Shown here: one piece after another, positions 46,701-59,081 of the stretch | Layout: every line of letters starts with the position of its first letter | How positions within the stretch are numbered: the first letter of the stretch is position 1 | From: Guadua angustifolia | Taxonomy: Eukaryota > Streptophyta > Magnoliopsida > Poales > Poaceae | NCBI GenBank assembly: GCA_036346375.1 | Contig: CM070515.1 | Coordinates: forward strand, 20,544,423 to 20,608,422 | DNA: 64,000 nt | Direction: 5' to 3' | The notes under the pieces: generated by a model | Told to the model about the DNA's origin: nothing | The model's database searches: none | Seen by the model: only the letters and a program-made list of their open reading frames with translations | Translations under genes and position numbers: made by a program

Positions 46701-48220
46701 GACATCTGACGTAACTATTTCACATATTTTAGTTCGATAACTCACGTGTGTCTTGCTTGACGGTACCACGATCCCCAAGGCAGGGGCCGTTGTCGTAAAT
46801 GGCAACTGTCGAGGACTCGGTCGCGGTAGTCCTCCACGTAAGCGTCGAGGGCGATCTTCCTCGTCGTCGGCCGAAACCCTGGTCCCTACATAAAGCGCGG
46901 AGATCCCACTTGGCCGGCTCTGCCTCGTGGACATGGCGCTCGCTATAAGGGTCCCACACCACCGCTCCGTCGTGCGGTGGTCAAGCACTCTCGTGAAGGA
47001 GTGGTGCATGACGCACGTGCACTCCGCCCAGCATGTGGTCGCAAAAGAAAAAAAATATGTTGAAACACATGCATTGCAAATACAAATTGATAAATGCAAG
47101 TAAAAAAAATAATTACCGTCGCCGAGTCCAAAGCGAGCCCACGATCGGCCGGTCGATGTCGTCGCCCCAGTACATCTCGGCGGTGTACACTGGCGGGAAG
47201 ACCAATGGTCGACCCAGGGAAGCCTTCGAGCGACCAAAATTTGGAGGTAGAGGCATCGGTCGGGTTGGCGGTGTCCTTGACTTCACGCTGCAGCGCGCAA
47301 AGGGCGTGATGCGTGCCGACAAACCGTCGAACCCGGGGACACCGGCGGGACTGATGCAGGTCGGCGGCGTCGCGATAGCCCGTGCATAGGCTATCCACCG
47401 TCGTCGTCGTATTTGTCTCCGTCGCGTGGTCGTGAACATGACCATCCCAAACAACCAAGCGGTAGGCCTCAAGTGTCGGTCCACAGTGCGGCGTGGGGTC
47501 GCCGCCATGTCTTTGCACTGTGACAATTAACATATAGTAATATGTTAATAATGTTACAAAAATTAGAATAACATATACATGTACAAGCACTCACCTCGGT
47601 GGGCGACCACCTCCTCAGCGGCCGTGGTTCTTCCTCTGAAGCGGGTATCGTCGGTCGATGTGGAGCCACTCAGGCGAACCTCTCCTGCGGTCGGCTGCCC
47701 ACCTTGAGAACCCAGGGGTCCGTCGGTGCCCGGTGATCGGCAACCACGTAAGCATGGCGGCGTCTGCGGGGGTGGCGTCACCTCCCGAGCAGCGGTGGAA
47801 AGTGTGCGTCTCCGGGCATAGCGGTCCACCGAGACAAAGACGATGAAGCTCGGTCGAGCGGAAGGCGCCGTGACCGCTCTGGACCGTCGTCGCCCTCCGC
47901 GAGGATCTGAGCCTCGGCCCGTCCTCGGTGAGGCCTCGATCATGCGGCGAGAAGCAACCCGGCCGCGTGCCAACCTATCGACATGTAAATTCAATTGTTA
48001 CAAGAAATGCAATTGTGCGAGCAATGAAACATGTAAATGTAGTGCAACTCACTGGCGTAGAAAATTTGGGTGGAGCCGCCATGCCACTGCAGGCACACGG
48101 ACCCATGCGAGCCGCGTGCTCAAGGCCCGTGTGTGTGTGGGCCGAGCACGCAGTGCGTCGGTCCAACGAAGAGTCAAGGAGTGACTCGGGCTCAAAGTGC
48201 TCCATCCTGCAAGTAAACAT
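43800..48220 (-). pseudogene. Plant mobile domain (PMD, PF10536-like) relic
   Basis: Read on the minus strand, PMD landmarks occur in order but in changing frames: PETHTFHRCSGGDATPADAA and LTWLPITGH near 47817-47740 (the family reads PETHTFHLPCGEM and LLGLPI). Then AWLFGMVMFTTT and RRWIAYARAIA near 47460-47370, VYTAEMYWGDDIDRPIVGSLW-like text near 47190-47130, and WDPYSERHVHEAEP near 46955-46915. Family members relate to Arabidopsis MAIN/MAIL1, and PMDs are known to occur inside MULEs. Downstream frames are Arg/His-rich with a minisatellite. Introns may explain some gaps, but stops make it a pseudogene. Confidence 0.8.
45139..45424. repeat. Minisatellite, nine units of 30-35 bp
   Basis: Units begin CGTGTTGTCGTCTCGGTCTGG and end GGGGTGCGG with variation, at 45139, 45169, 45200, 45235, 45268, 45299, 45331, 45361 and about 45396. 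On the minus strand they translate as repeated RRQHAAP-like text. They probably arose by slippage in the PMD tail. Confidence 0.92.
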
Positions 48221-48479
48221 AAGCGATCACGATTAGTAATGTAAATCAAAAAGGCGAAGAGTTGGACATAAATAAACAAGCAGCAGGACATATTCGCAAT
48301 TCAATACAAAAGCATGACAAAAGGTACAATCGTAGATAAAAGCGATTCATATTACGAATTCAAAACAAAATACATAATTCACTACATAAACATGATGGAA
48401 GGTCCAACATACTACATAAATACCTAACATAGGATAAAATGGTACATATTACACAATTGAATACACATTACATAATTCA

Positions 48480-51020
48480 ATACATAACACTAAGGGCATT
48501 GCGTTGCCTTGTGCCCGTACTCACCATGTTGAGAACACCTCCTAACAGGCGACCCACTTGATTCATCCATGTCATTGCGAATGCGCCTAGGCGTGGGCGG
48601 CGACTGTGCAGTGCACACCTCCGTAAATTTGCATCCGGTGAACATATCGCTTTATCTGTGTTAATGGCGGTGAAATCACCATGTGCTCGAAAACCACGGA
48701 ACTCACCGGACGGTGTTGTGACATGACCCTTCAATACAAAGGGACACGTCTTTGCGCCGTGCTCATCCCAATTTGCCCTGAGCTGCGATCACATGCGGCG
48801 GGGAATATGAAGAAGTCTTGGCTTGTTGCGGTGCATTCACACCATCCGGTGGCCCCTTGGCCTAGGTTAACCTCGTGTGTAATAACGTGTGTCGGTTCCC
48901 AATCCCCTTTACAGGAGAGTCACTTGAGCGGTACTCGGTGACTCGAAGCTCGCACCATATGCGGTGAGCTTTCTTTGGTCGCGTTCCTCCATGTAGGCCA
49001 TCATCCGCGCCTGATCTGGCGTTTGCAATGTCGTGGCATGCGATCTGACCTCCATGCCTTTTACGGAAGTACCCAGCGATGCCGTCTGACATGCCTTCGG
49101 GATGGCCACAAGTGGTAGCGGGACTTGAGCCTCGATGACCCAATTGTAAACCTCGGCTATATTCGTTGTCATGACACGAACTGTTCAAACATATCGATTA
49201 GCACGATAACTCTAATTGTTCAATAAATCCGCAGCTATGTTAATTTAGTATACTAACTTTGGCGCCTCGGTGTCATGGAGCAATGCCCACTTCTCCAGCA
49301 GCTCGCCTCTATCCGGTCGAGAAACACTTAATGTTTCTTGACGATCGTCTCCTCAGATTTGGAGGATCGGCGCTCAGGGGTGATAGCCTTTTCGGTGGGC
49401 AATCGTTGGCGTTCTTTGGTTGCTTCTTGACTCTTCAATAAATGCGGTAGTGTGCTTGTCCAACTTTCGGCCAATATCGCGTTGAACTTCGTGCTTGGTT
49501 ACGCTTGCATAACCTCTTAAATAGGTTCATCGACTTCTTACTCTTGAGCGCTGAAAAAATTTGCTCCCAAATGTCTCATACCACCACATTGCGCATGTCA
49601 CGCCACGGAAAAAGGCTCATCAAGGTCCTCTGTAGAGTCTTAATTGCGAAATGATACCTTTATGGCGGTCATGGATGATGCACGTTGGGCTGATCACGAA
49701 CTACCGAACTTCAAATGTCACGAAAAACCACGGCCGACTATCCGGTTCTCACCCTCAACAAATGCAAAGGCCAATGGAAGTATGTGGTTGTTCCCATCAA
49801 TTGCAATTGCCGTTAGAATCGCCCTTGTATTTCCGGTCAAGAATGTACCATCGGCCTTTAACAATGGGCGGCGATGCACAGAATGGCGCAATGCAAGGAC
49901 CGATGAAAAAAAGCTCGGCGAAATATCGAGACCCGTTACCATCCGCTTCACTTTCTTCAAAAGCGGTTATGCGTGCGGGTTTGTTTCCTTCAAGACATCA
50001 AGCACACGAGGTAGGTTACAATCTGAAGCCTCATATGTGCCAAACCTCTTCTCTAATGCCTTTTAGCCATGCGCCCGAGCCATCGAGTAACTTATCGATA
50101 CTTAAATGTTCTCAAGATTGCTTTACGAATATAAGAACACTCAATGTCCCTCTTCTCGATGATCTCATTGAACATCACGCTAGCGATTAGAGCCGCATTC
50201 AAGTTGCGGTGTTTCACGAACATTTTCTAGTGCGCATGTGTGCCCATCTACTCGTGATGCAATCCAAAATGTCTCGCGCACTTGACTTGTAAGCATGTAC
50301 TCGAATTCACATCCTTGGTTACGCACTTCCTTGTGTATCTATCTGGGTGGACAAAACAACTCGGAACTCTCTCTGCTGCGATAGTGCCCGCACCCTCCTT
50401 GCCAACTTCAACTTCGAGAATTGTTTGCGAAAACTTGATTCATTGACGGCATTGCTACCATACTCCCCAGCGACTCATGCCCCCACAAAACTTCCATACT
50501 AGCTTTGTTTTCTGTTCCACTCGTCGAGGATGGGTACATCCGTTGCCCAGATACTACTATGCATTTCATCATCTCCTCCCTCTTCCTCATCTTCGTCGAT
50601 GTCATCATCACACTCCAACATTTCAGCTTCATCTTGCCTCGCCATATGGTCCACCAACTCCAATTGATCAACAATTTGCTCGATTTCCTCCTTCATCTGC
50701 CCGAGCCTTCGCGTTTCTTTGCATCCTGTTATCATCCTCATTTGCTACCTCAGCGAGCACCACTACGAACTTGTTCAATTTGTAGGCCGACGTCTTTGCT
50801 TTAAGCCACGTCGCTAATATTCACCTCTTCTCTAGAGACACGCTTTGCTGACATTACACATTCAAGGCTAGATCCCTTGCACCACCTTAACCATTTACGC
50901 CACAAATCGTCCGATCTATTTTCTTCAATTCCCACATAGCGGGTCACCCTTACTACTGGCGTGAATCGACTTGAATGAGTATACGAGTAAACACTTGCAT
51001 CGAGGGAAAAATATTTGGTC
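48480..51020 (-). pseudogene. Mutator-like (MULE) transposase relic
   Basis: Minus-strand fragments follow the MULE order. An acidic N-terminus lies at 50741-50499. Next are LLKADGTFLTGNTRA and AIDGNNHILPLAFAFVEGEN near 49870-49740, carrying the first catalytic aspartate. IIHDRHKGIISQL near 49680-49640 has the second. Then come NLFKRLC near 49510, MTTNIAEVYNWV (49172-49137), and a SWIM-type CECT region near 48835. At 48710-48480 there are SGEFRGFRAHGDF, RIRNDMDES and a zinc knuckle CSQHGEYGHKATQC in which one cysteine is histidine. Many stops and frameshifts are present. The protein would cut and move the element. Confidence 0.88.
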
Positions 51021-51299
51021 AACAAAGCTTTATATCACGGATGCTAACTCTATCGAGGACATAAGTGTTCGCCATTGTATTTACAAAGCGCTCAAATCAA
51101 CACCATTACGCCCAATTTTTATTTCACCATCGCAGTAATATACCTAAATTTCCTTGCATCCGAGCATTCTTTGCGACCACATAAACAAAATTGATTTCTA
51201 GATCACCACTAACGTTTAATATCACTACACTAACTAAACAAAATTAATTTTTATATTGCATCAATATCTAAATTAACAATTCCCTCCTAAATAAGAAAA

Positions 51300-51640
51300 T
51301 TATCATCTAGGCATTTTATGCGAACAATCTAAAATAAGCTATATTGCATCAAAATCTAAATTATCTAATGTTGCATCAATATCTAAACTCTCTAGTATCG
51401 ACATTGCATTAATATCTAAAATTTCTAATATTGCATAAACATCGATATTGTATCATTTCTAAAATTTCTAATATCTAAAATCTCTAATATCTAACATTTC
51501 TAAATTCTTAATTTTCTAATATCTCAAATTTCTAAAATTTCTAATATCTACAATTTCCAAAATTTCTAAGATTTTCTATTTCCTAAAATTTCTAAAATTT
51601 TCTAATTTCTAAAATTTCTATATTTTCTAATATGACAAAA
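51300..51640. repeat. TCTAAAATT-type simple repeat
   Basis: Loose repetition of phrases such as TCTAAAATTTCTAATA over about 340 bp, internal to the right side of the Mutator-like element. Confidence 0.85.
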
Positions 51641-51689
51641 TATATAAATTATTTTACACTACAAAAATTTAATAAAAAATATCAAAAAA

Positions 51690-51900
51690 ATACCTTTTTT
51701 CTTTTTTTCTTCCTCCTTTCTTCTTCCTCCTCCTCTCCTCCCCCTCTCTCTCTCGGGCGATCTCTCTCTCCCTCTCTCCCGGCGCCCTCTCCCTCTCCCT
51801 CTCCCGTTGGGGCCTTGGGCCTCTCTCTCCCTCTCCCCGCGCCTCTCTCCTCCTTCCTCTCCCTCTCTTCCTCTCTCTCCTTTCTTGATCGCCTCGGCCC
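51690..51900. repeat. Polypyrimidine tract
   Basis: About 210 bp of nearly pure C/T on the plus strand. Frames on either strand here are Glu/Arg- or Ser/Pro-rich artefacts. Confidence 0.92.
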
Positions 51901-51959
51901 TTGCGCCGCTTTTCTTTTTCTTAGCCTTGTGAAATGACAGCCTCGCCCGACAGTGTCGG

Positions 51960-52290
51960 TAGTAGTCGCCACAGTGACCTCTTGAGTAATCGCCAGCCGC
52001 TCGGCGACTACTAGTAGTCATAAGCGGCTTGGCGACTACTCGATAATCGCCGGCGGTGTGGCGACCACCCTGACTTTGGCGACAATGGTACATCACCGGG
52101 CGACCACGCGGGATTACGGTATAGTCGCCAAACCGTCTGCGACTACCCTATTATCGCCAAACCGTTTGGCGGCGACCTGTTATCGCCAAGCGGTTTGGCG
52201 GCGGGATATTATTTCTGCAATTTTTAAATTAGTGTATTAATGTGCAATTTGAATTAAAATAATATTATTTAAAAAAAAATTCTAGAAACT
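51960..52290. repeat. Right inverted terminus with palindrome array
   Basis: Palindromes AGTCGCCAAACCGTCTGCGAC, TCGCCAAACCGTTTGGCGG and TCGCCAAGCGGTTTGGCGG are followed by GATATTATTTCTGCAATTTT and the AT stretch, inverted relative to 42040-42370. Confidence 0.88.
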
Positions 52291-53200
52291 ACGGTGCAAG
52301 TTGCTGCAGTGTTTTCCCCTCTTTTTTGGGTTTTTTGTTTTTTTTTTCAATTTTCCCCTTGTTTTTTTTGTGTTATGTATTTTTTTTGTGTTCTTTTTTA
52401 TTTTCATCTCTCTATGTTAGAGTGATGAATCTGTTTGAGGTATCGTCCACGGCAACACGCGAGGATCTAGCTAATGTCGATATTGCTTAGTAGTGCTCCT
52501 AGTTGGCCATGATGCTGGCATTTTTTTCTAAGTAATCAAAATTTTAAATAATTTTATAAAAATAATACACCAATAAAAAAATTGCAGAACGATACCTTTA
52601 TAACCTTTTGAATTGGTGACAAAGACTTTGTTGCCAATCGAATTGGTGCAATGTTGATGCAGTGTCCAGTAAGGACGATCTCTGTCAGCATTTGAACTAG
52701 TGAAAGAGCTTTGTCATCATTTCAAGCTGGGAACATAGATTTTGTCTTGGTTTTGGTAGCCATAAACATGTTATGAATTAGTCTATCTATTGCCACTCAA
52801 CTGGCGATAGAATCTTGTTGATCTTTGTAGCTCTAGAAATATTATGAATTAGTCTATATGGTGATAGAAAAAAATAGAAACACTGAAATTAAACTAACCA
52901 TGTGTTGAAGTAGATAACATTTTCCTTTAGGGAAGGAGAACACAATCAGCCCTTTATGTCGCTTAACCTAGGAGTTCGTTCTTTACGTGTTAGAATTGGG
53001 TCGATATTTTTGCAAAATCAAATACTACAGTTATATGAAAATAGGGGACATAGATAAATTTATGAGAAAATATATCACTGTTAAAATTTTGGAAATTTTA
53101 CAAAAAAACATCAGTACCATTTTACGATATTCCAAAAAAAGTTTCATGAATTTTTAAGTACATTAGCTATACCTAAAAATTCAAGCAAAACTCCTGAACA
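52291..53200. other. AT-rich DNA with weak GGCGATAGA-type motifs
   Basis: No gene. Around 52560-52830 text such as ATTGCAGAACGATACC, TTGAATTGGTGACAAAGACTT and CAACTGGCGATAGAATCTTG loosely echoes both the Mutator-like terminus and the block at 36926-37090. It may be another decayed terminus. Confidence 0.4.
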
Positions 53201-54662
53201 AAGACAAAAATTCAACTGCCTCTTCTTGTTTCACTAATAGCCAAGACCCACGCGTTAGCCCTCTCCTCTCGCGGACAAGCTGGTCCCGCCTGTTAGTAGC
53301 CAATTCCCTATAAGCCACCTTCACTTGCTATCTTTCCTGAGCAAAGGCGTCTTCTTACGTTTCCCCTTCCCCCATCACTAGCAAGCCTAGCCCACTTGCC
53401 AGGCTTCTTCCTCCACGTGACTCTATCGTGGTTGCACACAGAAGCTTTATGCCCATGCACACCCTCTCGCCCACCTACCCATGCCCTATCACATCATCTC
53501 GAGCTCCCTACCTGATGTCACCGCTTCGCCACATGCGAGCAGCTACCGTGAACGCGAAAGTCGGGCATCTTGCACTTGAATGAGAGGAAGACGAGGAGGA
53601 GTATCACCACCTTGAACCTATTTAAGCCCCTACATCCTTCCCTTTGACTTCTTCATACAACGTAGAGTCCACTTTACCCACTTGCAGCACCTCCTCCTTG
53701 AGCAGTCTAGAACACCACCTTCGGCTCAAGCTACGACGTGCACGCCTGTGCGCTTCGTCGAAGCTAAGCCTCTTCCCGGTGAGCTCATGCCTCGACACTT
53801 GCATCAATATGTGCCATTTCCACTCCTCTTCAAAACCCCGAAATCAATTTCATGTCTAATGCAGTGAAGCATCAAGTTCTTGTCATCTTCCCCAAATCCA
53901 GTTGAACTGTTGATGAGCTCTATCTCCCTCTCCGGTGTATCATCTTTGAACATGGTCCTTTTTTAGCTTCTCTGATGTGGCGAAGCTAATGGTGTCCTTT
54001 TTCACTAGCTCCCTTTGTGCTAGGTTGTCATCGTGAAGCTCCTCACTGTCGTTGCTATTCATCGTTGTTCCAGCTACTTCGAGCTTCCTCCATCACCCCT
54101 TTGCACATCCAGGAAGTCATGGTGAGCTGCTGACCCCTCTGCACTACTCATTTTAGCTCAACATGGCCGCTAGCACCTTCCTTGCTACTGCCCTATTCTG
54201 CGCTGTTGGTCCCTGTGCCCTATTAAGCTCACCTTTGGTGACCATTAGCCCTTGTGTCTGTGGCTGTAGCTTCGACTAGACCCCAGCAAGCTAATGTGAT
54301 GACTAGGTCACCCCGATCACTCTCATTTGCTTAGTCCTCCATTCACCCGAGAAGCATCACCACTTTTTGCAGCCATGCCATAGCCTCTAGCCATCTCTTT
54401 GGCCACTGTCACCTCCAAGAGGTTCGCCATGAAGCCCACTAGCCATTCCCAGCCTTACCCTACCATTTCCTCCATTGCATTGCTGCCACGCAAGCTCGGG
54501 AATTAGCTAGTTCATGGATATCTCTCTCTTGGTTGTGTATCTATGACATGTGGCCTCAATCGTTAGAAACATCATTAACTTTAAAGATTAGTCCAACTAA
54601 TTTGGTTTTTAAAAAATGAGTCTATGACATGTGGGCCCGAGCATAAATAATGACATGGTTTA
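53201..54662. other. C/T-rich sequence, possible LTR fragment
   Basis: The plus strand is pyrimidine-rich with a CTATTTAAGCCCC TATA-like phrase near 53617 and no sustained frame. The composition resembles LTR or leader DNA of grass retrotransposons, but I found no paired copy or termini. Short frames at 53644-53867 show no family motif. Confidence 0.35.
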
Positions 54663-55449
54663 TGTCGATGTTTCAGGAACGGATCCCCCACCGAGCTTAC
54701 TTGTTGAATGAGGGATCAACCAGGGCCCCTTTTCCGCGAGGGTATTAGCGTCCGAAGACCTGCCGAGCTAGGGGCGTGGATGGTCGGAGGTTTGAAAGGA
54801 GACAACAAACAAGAACTTTTTATCCTAGTTCGGGCCTCTCACGAAGGAGATAACAACCCTACGCCTAGAGGCTTCACTACTACTGAAAAGTTTACAAGGG
54901 GCTTGCCAATATGTGCTGCACCCTTCTCTCATTTCTCTTCTTCTTACAGGTGCATTTGGGTGTTCTCCTTACAGCTCTCGGGAAAAAAAACCCTAAACGC
55001 TTCTCACAGCAGGGCATTTATAGACGATTACAGTCTTATATCATTAATAACTGAATGACATGCCACCACTGTGCCCGGACGTGGGTGTAACTGCTGTCCT
55101 TACTTTTCGCCACGCCGTGATGTGGGAGTAGTGGGCTTAGAACGTGGCCGTACTGTCGTTCGAGCCACCGCGTGATTAATGCCACGTCGTCTTTATGGGC
55201 CGAACACGACCTGTTGATCATGCCCGGGATCTTCCTTCAGCCTTGGTCGACCGTCGCATCCCTCCGAGCAGGCACAGTCGGGAAACAGAGGCACATGCTT
55301 GGGGACGAGCCTGGTCATGGTTGGGGCAGACCCATCGGCCGGTCTGCTCGAGGATCTTCCTTGGGGACACCGTCCAAGGGCGAATATGGTCGGTCGGAGA
55401 TTGGCTACCGTGCACGATGGTCTTTATGGAAATTATCCAATCCCCGACA
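54663..55449 (-). repeat. 3' LTR of the second gypsy copy
   Basis: 787 bp, on the minus strand running from TGTCGGGGATTGG (55449) to an end reading CGACA (54663). TATAAATG (55015-55022, minus) is the counterpart of the TATA box in the other LTRs. It lacks the nested MITE of 34416-35340. Confidence 0.9.
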
Positions 55450-57099
55450 GCTAGCCCCCGAGGCTCAAGTGGGAATTCGCTCGGCGGGGGCTTCCCCTTG
55501 AGCCTTTAGACTCACAGGAGGGATTGGGATCTTGCAGCGAAATACTACTGTAGCAGGGGATTAGAATCTTGCAATAAACATCTTTGCTGCAAAGATTCGA
55601 AAGCAACTCTTGCTCTGGTTTAGCATGCTCGGCGAGGACCGAGCATCTTGCTCTAGGCCCGACCAAAGCGGGGCTCGGGAACGGAAGTGAAAGATCGCGA
55701 TGGTTCTTTCTCCGCGAAGCCTTGCGGGTATGGTTATGACAATTTTTTGAAAACCTTGCCTTTATTGATATTTTGAAAATCGCGTTGCCGCTCAATGACT
55801 TATCCAAGCGGGCGGTTCTGATCGCTCAGCTTCTCCGCTATATATACCCCCATGGGCAGATTGAGAACTTCTTCTCTTGTATCTCGCAACCAGACTCCAA
55901 AATCTTCCAATCCTTAAGCTCTCTCGTCCTTGCGCTCCCTTCCTCAACCTCTCTTCATGGCGAAGTTCGCCCCGAGTAAGATCAGCAAGGAGAGGCTGCA
56001 GGCGCTTGAGGACTTCGGCTACCTCGACACGGGCACCTGGCGCATCCTGGACGGCGAAGGAGCTCCCGTGCCTTGTGACGACGAGATCGTCACCTGCGAT
56101 CTCTACACCGTCAACGAGCTTAGAATGCCCGAGAGTGAGTTCCTCGAATCCGTACTCGCCCCATGCGAGTGCGAGATTACTAATTTGAATCCCAATTCCA
56201 TCCTTGTCTTGGCCATCTTCTCGCACCTTTGCGAGGGATTCGTGGGCATTCTGCCCACAGCGAGCCTCTTTTTTCATTTTTACTCCTTGTTCCGCACCAG
56301 TGGGGCTTCTCCCACTGGTTCCACATACTTCCGACTGCGACCCAGCCGACCATACGAGTACCCCTTCTTCACACTCAAAGACTCGGTGTCGGGCTGGGCC
56401 GATTTCTGGTTCTACCTGAGAAAGGCGGAGGGAAGCACTCTCCGCTACTCCGGAGTGGCGGTGCCCACCGTCGAGACCCCACGGCCATCCGTGCAAGCCG
56501 AGGAGGAGCGGGCCCTGATGATGATCACTGAGCTCACGAACATGGGGCTCACTGGTCGTGACATCGTCCGGGACATCCTCAGGAATTGGGTGTCCCTTTT
56601 GAGGAGGAGGGAACACCCCTTCTTCAAGGTCTCCGGGTGGCAAGACCTCACCCGAGAGGCTGACTCCGATAAGCTTTTTGAATTTGATCAGCTTCTGCTT
56701 CTTATGCATGATCTTCGCTCGTGTTAACGCCTTCTCTTGGTCGGTTGTAGCCCCGAGCATCGACTGGGTGGAGAAGCGGGTCGCCGAGATGTTCGGCACC
56801 CCGAAGGGCAAGGAGCTTGAGCATGGGCGACAGGTCCTGAGGAACGTGCTCGAGCGGGGCGAAGTGGTAAGTTTCCTTGTGATCCGTGCTCGAGGGAACG
56901 CGTCCCGAGCTTCTTCTGATGTTCCTTTGCTTTTGGCAGGAAAAGGTCACCCTTGAAGCAGCAGTGTCCGAGCTTAAGCCGCTTTCGCGCGGTGAATGGG
57001 AGATCGTTCCCGCCGTTAAGACCAAGAAGGCGAGGGGCAAGCGACAAGCTCCGCCGCCGCTACCTCCTACTCGGTCGTTGAAGAGGCGGGTGACCTCGG

Positions 57100-59081
57100 T
57101 GTAAGTTCAACCTTCATTAGTTATGGTTTTGGTGTTAATGACAAATCTAATATTGAGATTATCCCTTAATGTGATTTTATTATTAATGACAAATCTTATA
57201 TCGAGACTAACTTGTTTATTTAGAATATCTTTGATTAGTCTCATCACATTGAAAAATGGAAAACCCAAGGTATGTATGCGTATTCATCTTAAGTATTAGT
57301 TGCATACTTTGGAGTCAAGTTAAAGTATGAATGTCCCCATTATATTAACCACAAAATGTGCATCATGTTTCCTAATCCATATATTACATGGATGCACACA
57401 CTTAGGGGGAGTTTGTAGTTTAACTTGAAAGTCTCTTTGTATTGATCTAATTCTTATTGACACATATAAGGATCAAGACAAAGAAACTAAATCCCTGAGT
57501 ATATATTTGAATTACCTAGTTATAGTATACTCATGGTAATATAGGATATACTCCAATACGATCAAATCGAGTATGTGCATATTATGTTCAAGTCAATTAT
57601 ATCTATGCACATATACATGTGGGGTGTATTCTATAGTTGATAATTTAGAGTAATGATCATTTCCATATAGTTTACATATAATGGATCATTACCTCTCATC
57701 AACATGAGTATATGAAAACTTGTGTAGTTAATATATACTCATATCAATTTAAATAATAATTTAAATTGAGTTCATTTGTCTTATTAATCATTAAAGAACA
57801 CTTCATCATGTGTTGATGGTGTTAAAGTGATTAATGGAGGACAAATGAATAAGTTCTTAAATATAATAAAGCATGAGTTGCATTATTGTACTTAAGACTC
57901 ATTAAATCATTCAAATTGATTTAGGTTATGCTCAATTGATCTAAAGGCATCCATTATGTGTTAATGGAGTGCAAGAGATAATTGAGACAACCATGCATCT
58001 TGGACTAACTATTTTATGCCAAAGATGGATGAGATGAATAAGCGTGGGTGATGGGCGTTATGGGAGATCGGGGAGTATCAAAGTGATGATCATAAAGACC
58101 GCTAAGACCAAGAAGGCGAGGGGTTGTCTCCTAGTTTGAGCTTCATCATGTGTTGGTGATCAGCGGATTTGGTTTTTGCATAGCTCATGTGTTGCGAATG
58201 GGTTAAGCCATGTGTTGCAAGAGGAAAGAGCATATCGTTTAGTTTTAGCGCCTCCTACTCTCGGAGCTAAGTTTTGCATGTTGAAGAGGCGGTGACCTTG
58301 GCCAAGAGCCTCGTCAGAGCTCATACATGTGATTAACTTTAGTGTGTCAGTTTGATTTGATGTTGCATGGAACTAGAGAATTGCACACTTGGAGTTCGAC
58401 TTTTGCGATAGGAAGGAGGTAAACGACCAAGGCCAAAATGTGTTTTTGCAATTTGTTGATGAAAAGTTACTGTCCATGATCATGTGTTGAGTGGAAACCG
58501 GGTTTTCTCTGTGTGGTAGGGTTGATAGCTCGCTTTTTTCGGGGTTGTGTTTTTGCTAGTGGTGAGGCGGTAGTCTCAGGGAATGTAGCCGTTGAGTATC
58601 TACGGCCCTTAAGCGGTAATACCGCGTTTTAGCTAATTTCTGGAATCTTGCCCCCAGGCTAGTTTTCTTGGTGGGGCTATAAATATACCCCTTTGGGGGC
58701 TTGGGCGAGAGGGTTGGAGGCGAGCACTAATTGCATGTGTTGCAAAGCCGAGCACTTGAAGTTCTTGTGCATGTGTTGCACTTGGTGATTACCTGGGGCG
58801 CATTCGTTGTGCTCGGTGAAGGAGGTTGCCGACTCCTAGGCAGCTTGGAAGGAGAACACCACGGAAAAACATCGGTTGTCTCTTGTCTCTTTACATTCAA
58901 GTATTTACCTTTTGCATATTTATCAATTGCTTGAATGTATTAGAATTGCTTAGTATTAATTGATTGTTCAATTTAGCAATTCTAGTGTAGAGACTTAATT
59001 TAGTTAGTCCACTAGTGAGCCGAGCTCAAGGCCTTAGGAAACTTGTTTAGTGAGCACCCAAGGTGCATCCTCGACCCTACA
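57100..59081 (+). mobile_element. Solo-LTR-like insertion with 5-bp target duplication
   Basis: A 1982-bp insert starts TGTAAGTTCAACC, ends CGACCCTACA and is flanked by CTCGG (57095-57099, 59082-59086). The antisense ORF continues on both sides, so this is a secondary insertion. TG...CA ends, a TATA box (CTATAAATA, about 58678) and no coding region fit a solo LTR. The phrases TTTTGGTGTTAATGACAAA and the A/T-rich tail suggest a Copia SIRE/Maximus-type LTR, which is unverified. CATGTGTTG occurs at least seven times. Confidence 0.85.
58100..58440 (+). repeat. Pieces of the host antisense ORF inside the solo-LTR-like insert
   Basis: ACCGCTAAGACCAAGAAGGC (58098) matches 57012-57035. CTCCTACTC and TTGAAGAGGCGGTGACC followed by TTGGCCAAGAGCCTCGTC (58250-58308) matches the text that spans the insertion site. 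ACTTGGAGTTCGACTTTTGCGA (about 58388) matches 59108 onward. The pieces are in host order, separated by unrelated text containing CATGTGTTG. Confidence 0.75.

Larger units (their letters stand above)
41991..52290 (-). mobile_element. Large decayed Mutator-like element with transposase and PMD relics
   Basis: The left (42040-42370) and right (51960-52290) ends are inverted relative to each other. They share a poly-T/AT stretch (AAATAATATTATTTTAATTC), ATTGCAGAAATAATATCC and arrays of TCGCCAAACCGTTTGGCGA palindromes. The interior carries, on the minus strand, a MULE transposase relic (about 51000-48480) followed by a plant mobile domain relic (about 48220-43800). The left end is duplicated in tandem. 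I could not assign exact termini or a 9-bp target duplication. Total length is about 10.3 kb. Confidence 0.8.

Noticed and set aside
51632..52096. Ser/Pro-rich (plus) and Glu/Arg-rich (minus) frames
   Set aside because: They are translation of the polypyrimidine tract and adjoining simple repeat.
55792..56811. 339-codon minus-strand frame in the second gypsy copy
   Set aside because: It is the complement of the antisense ORF's first exon, which has the conserved family motifs on the plus strand; the minus reading has none.
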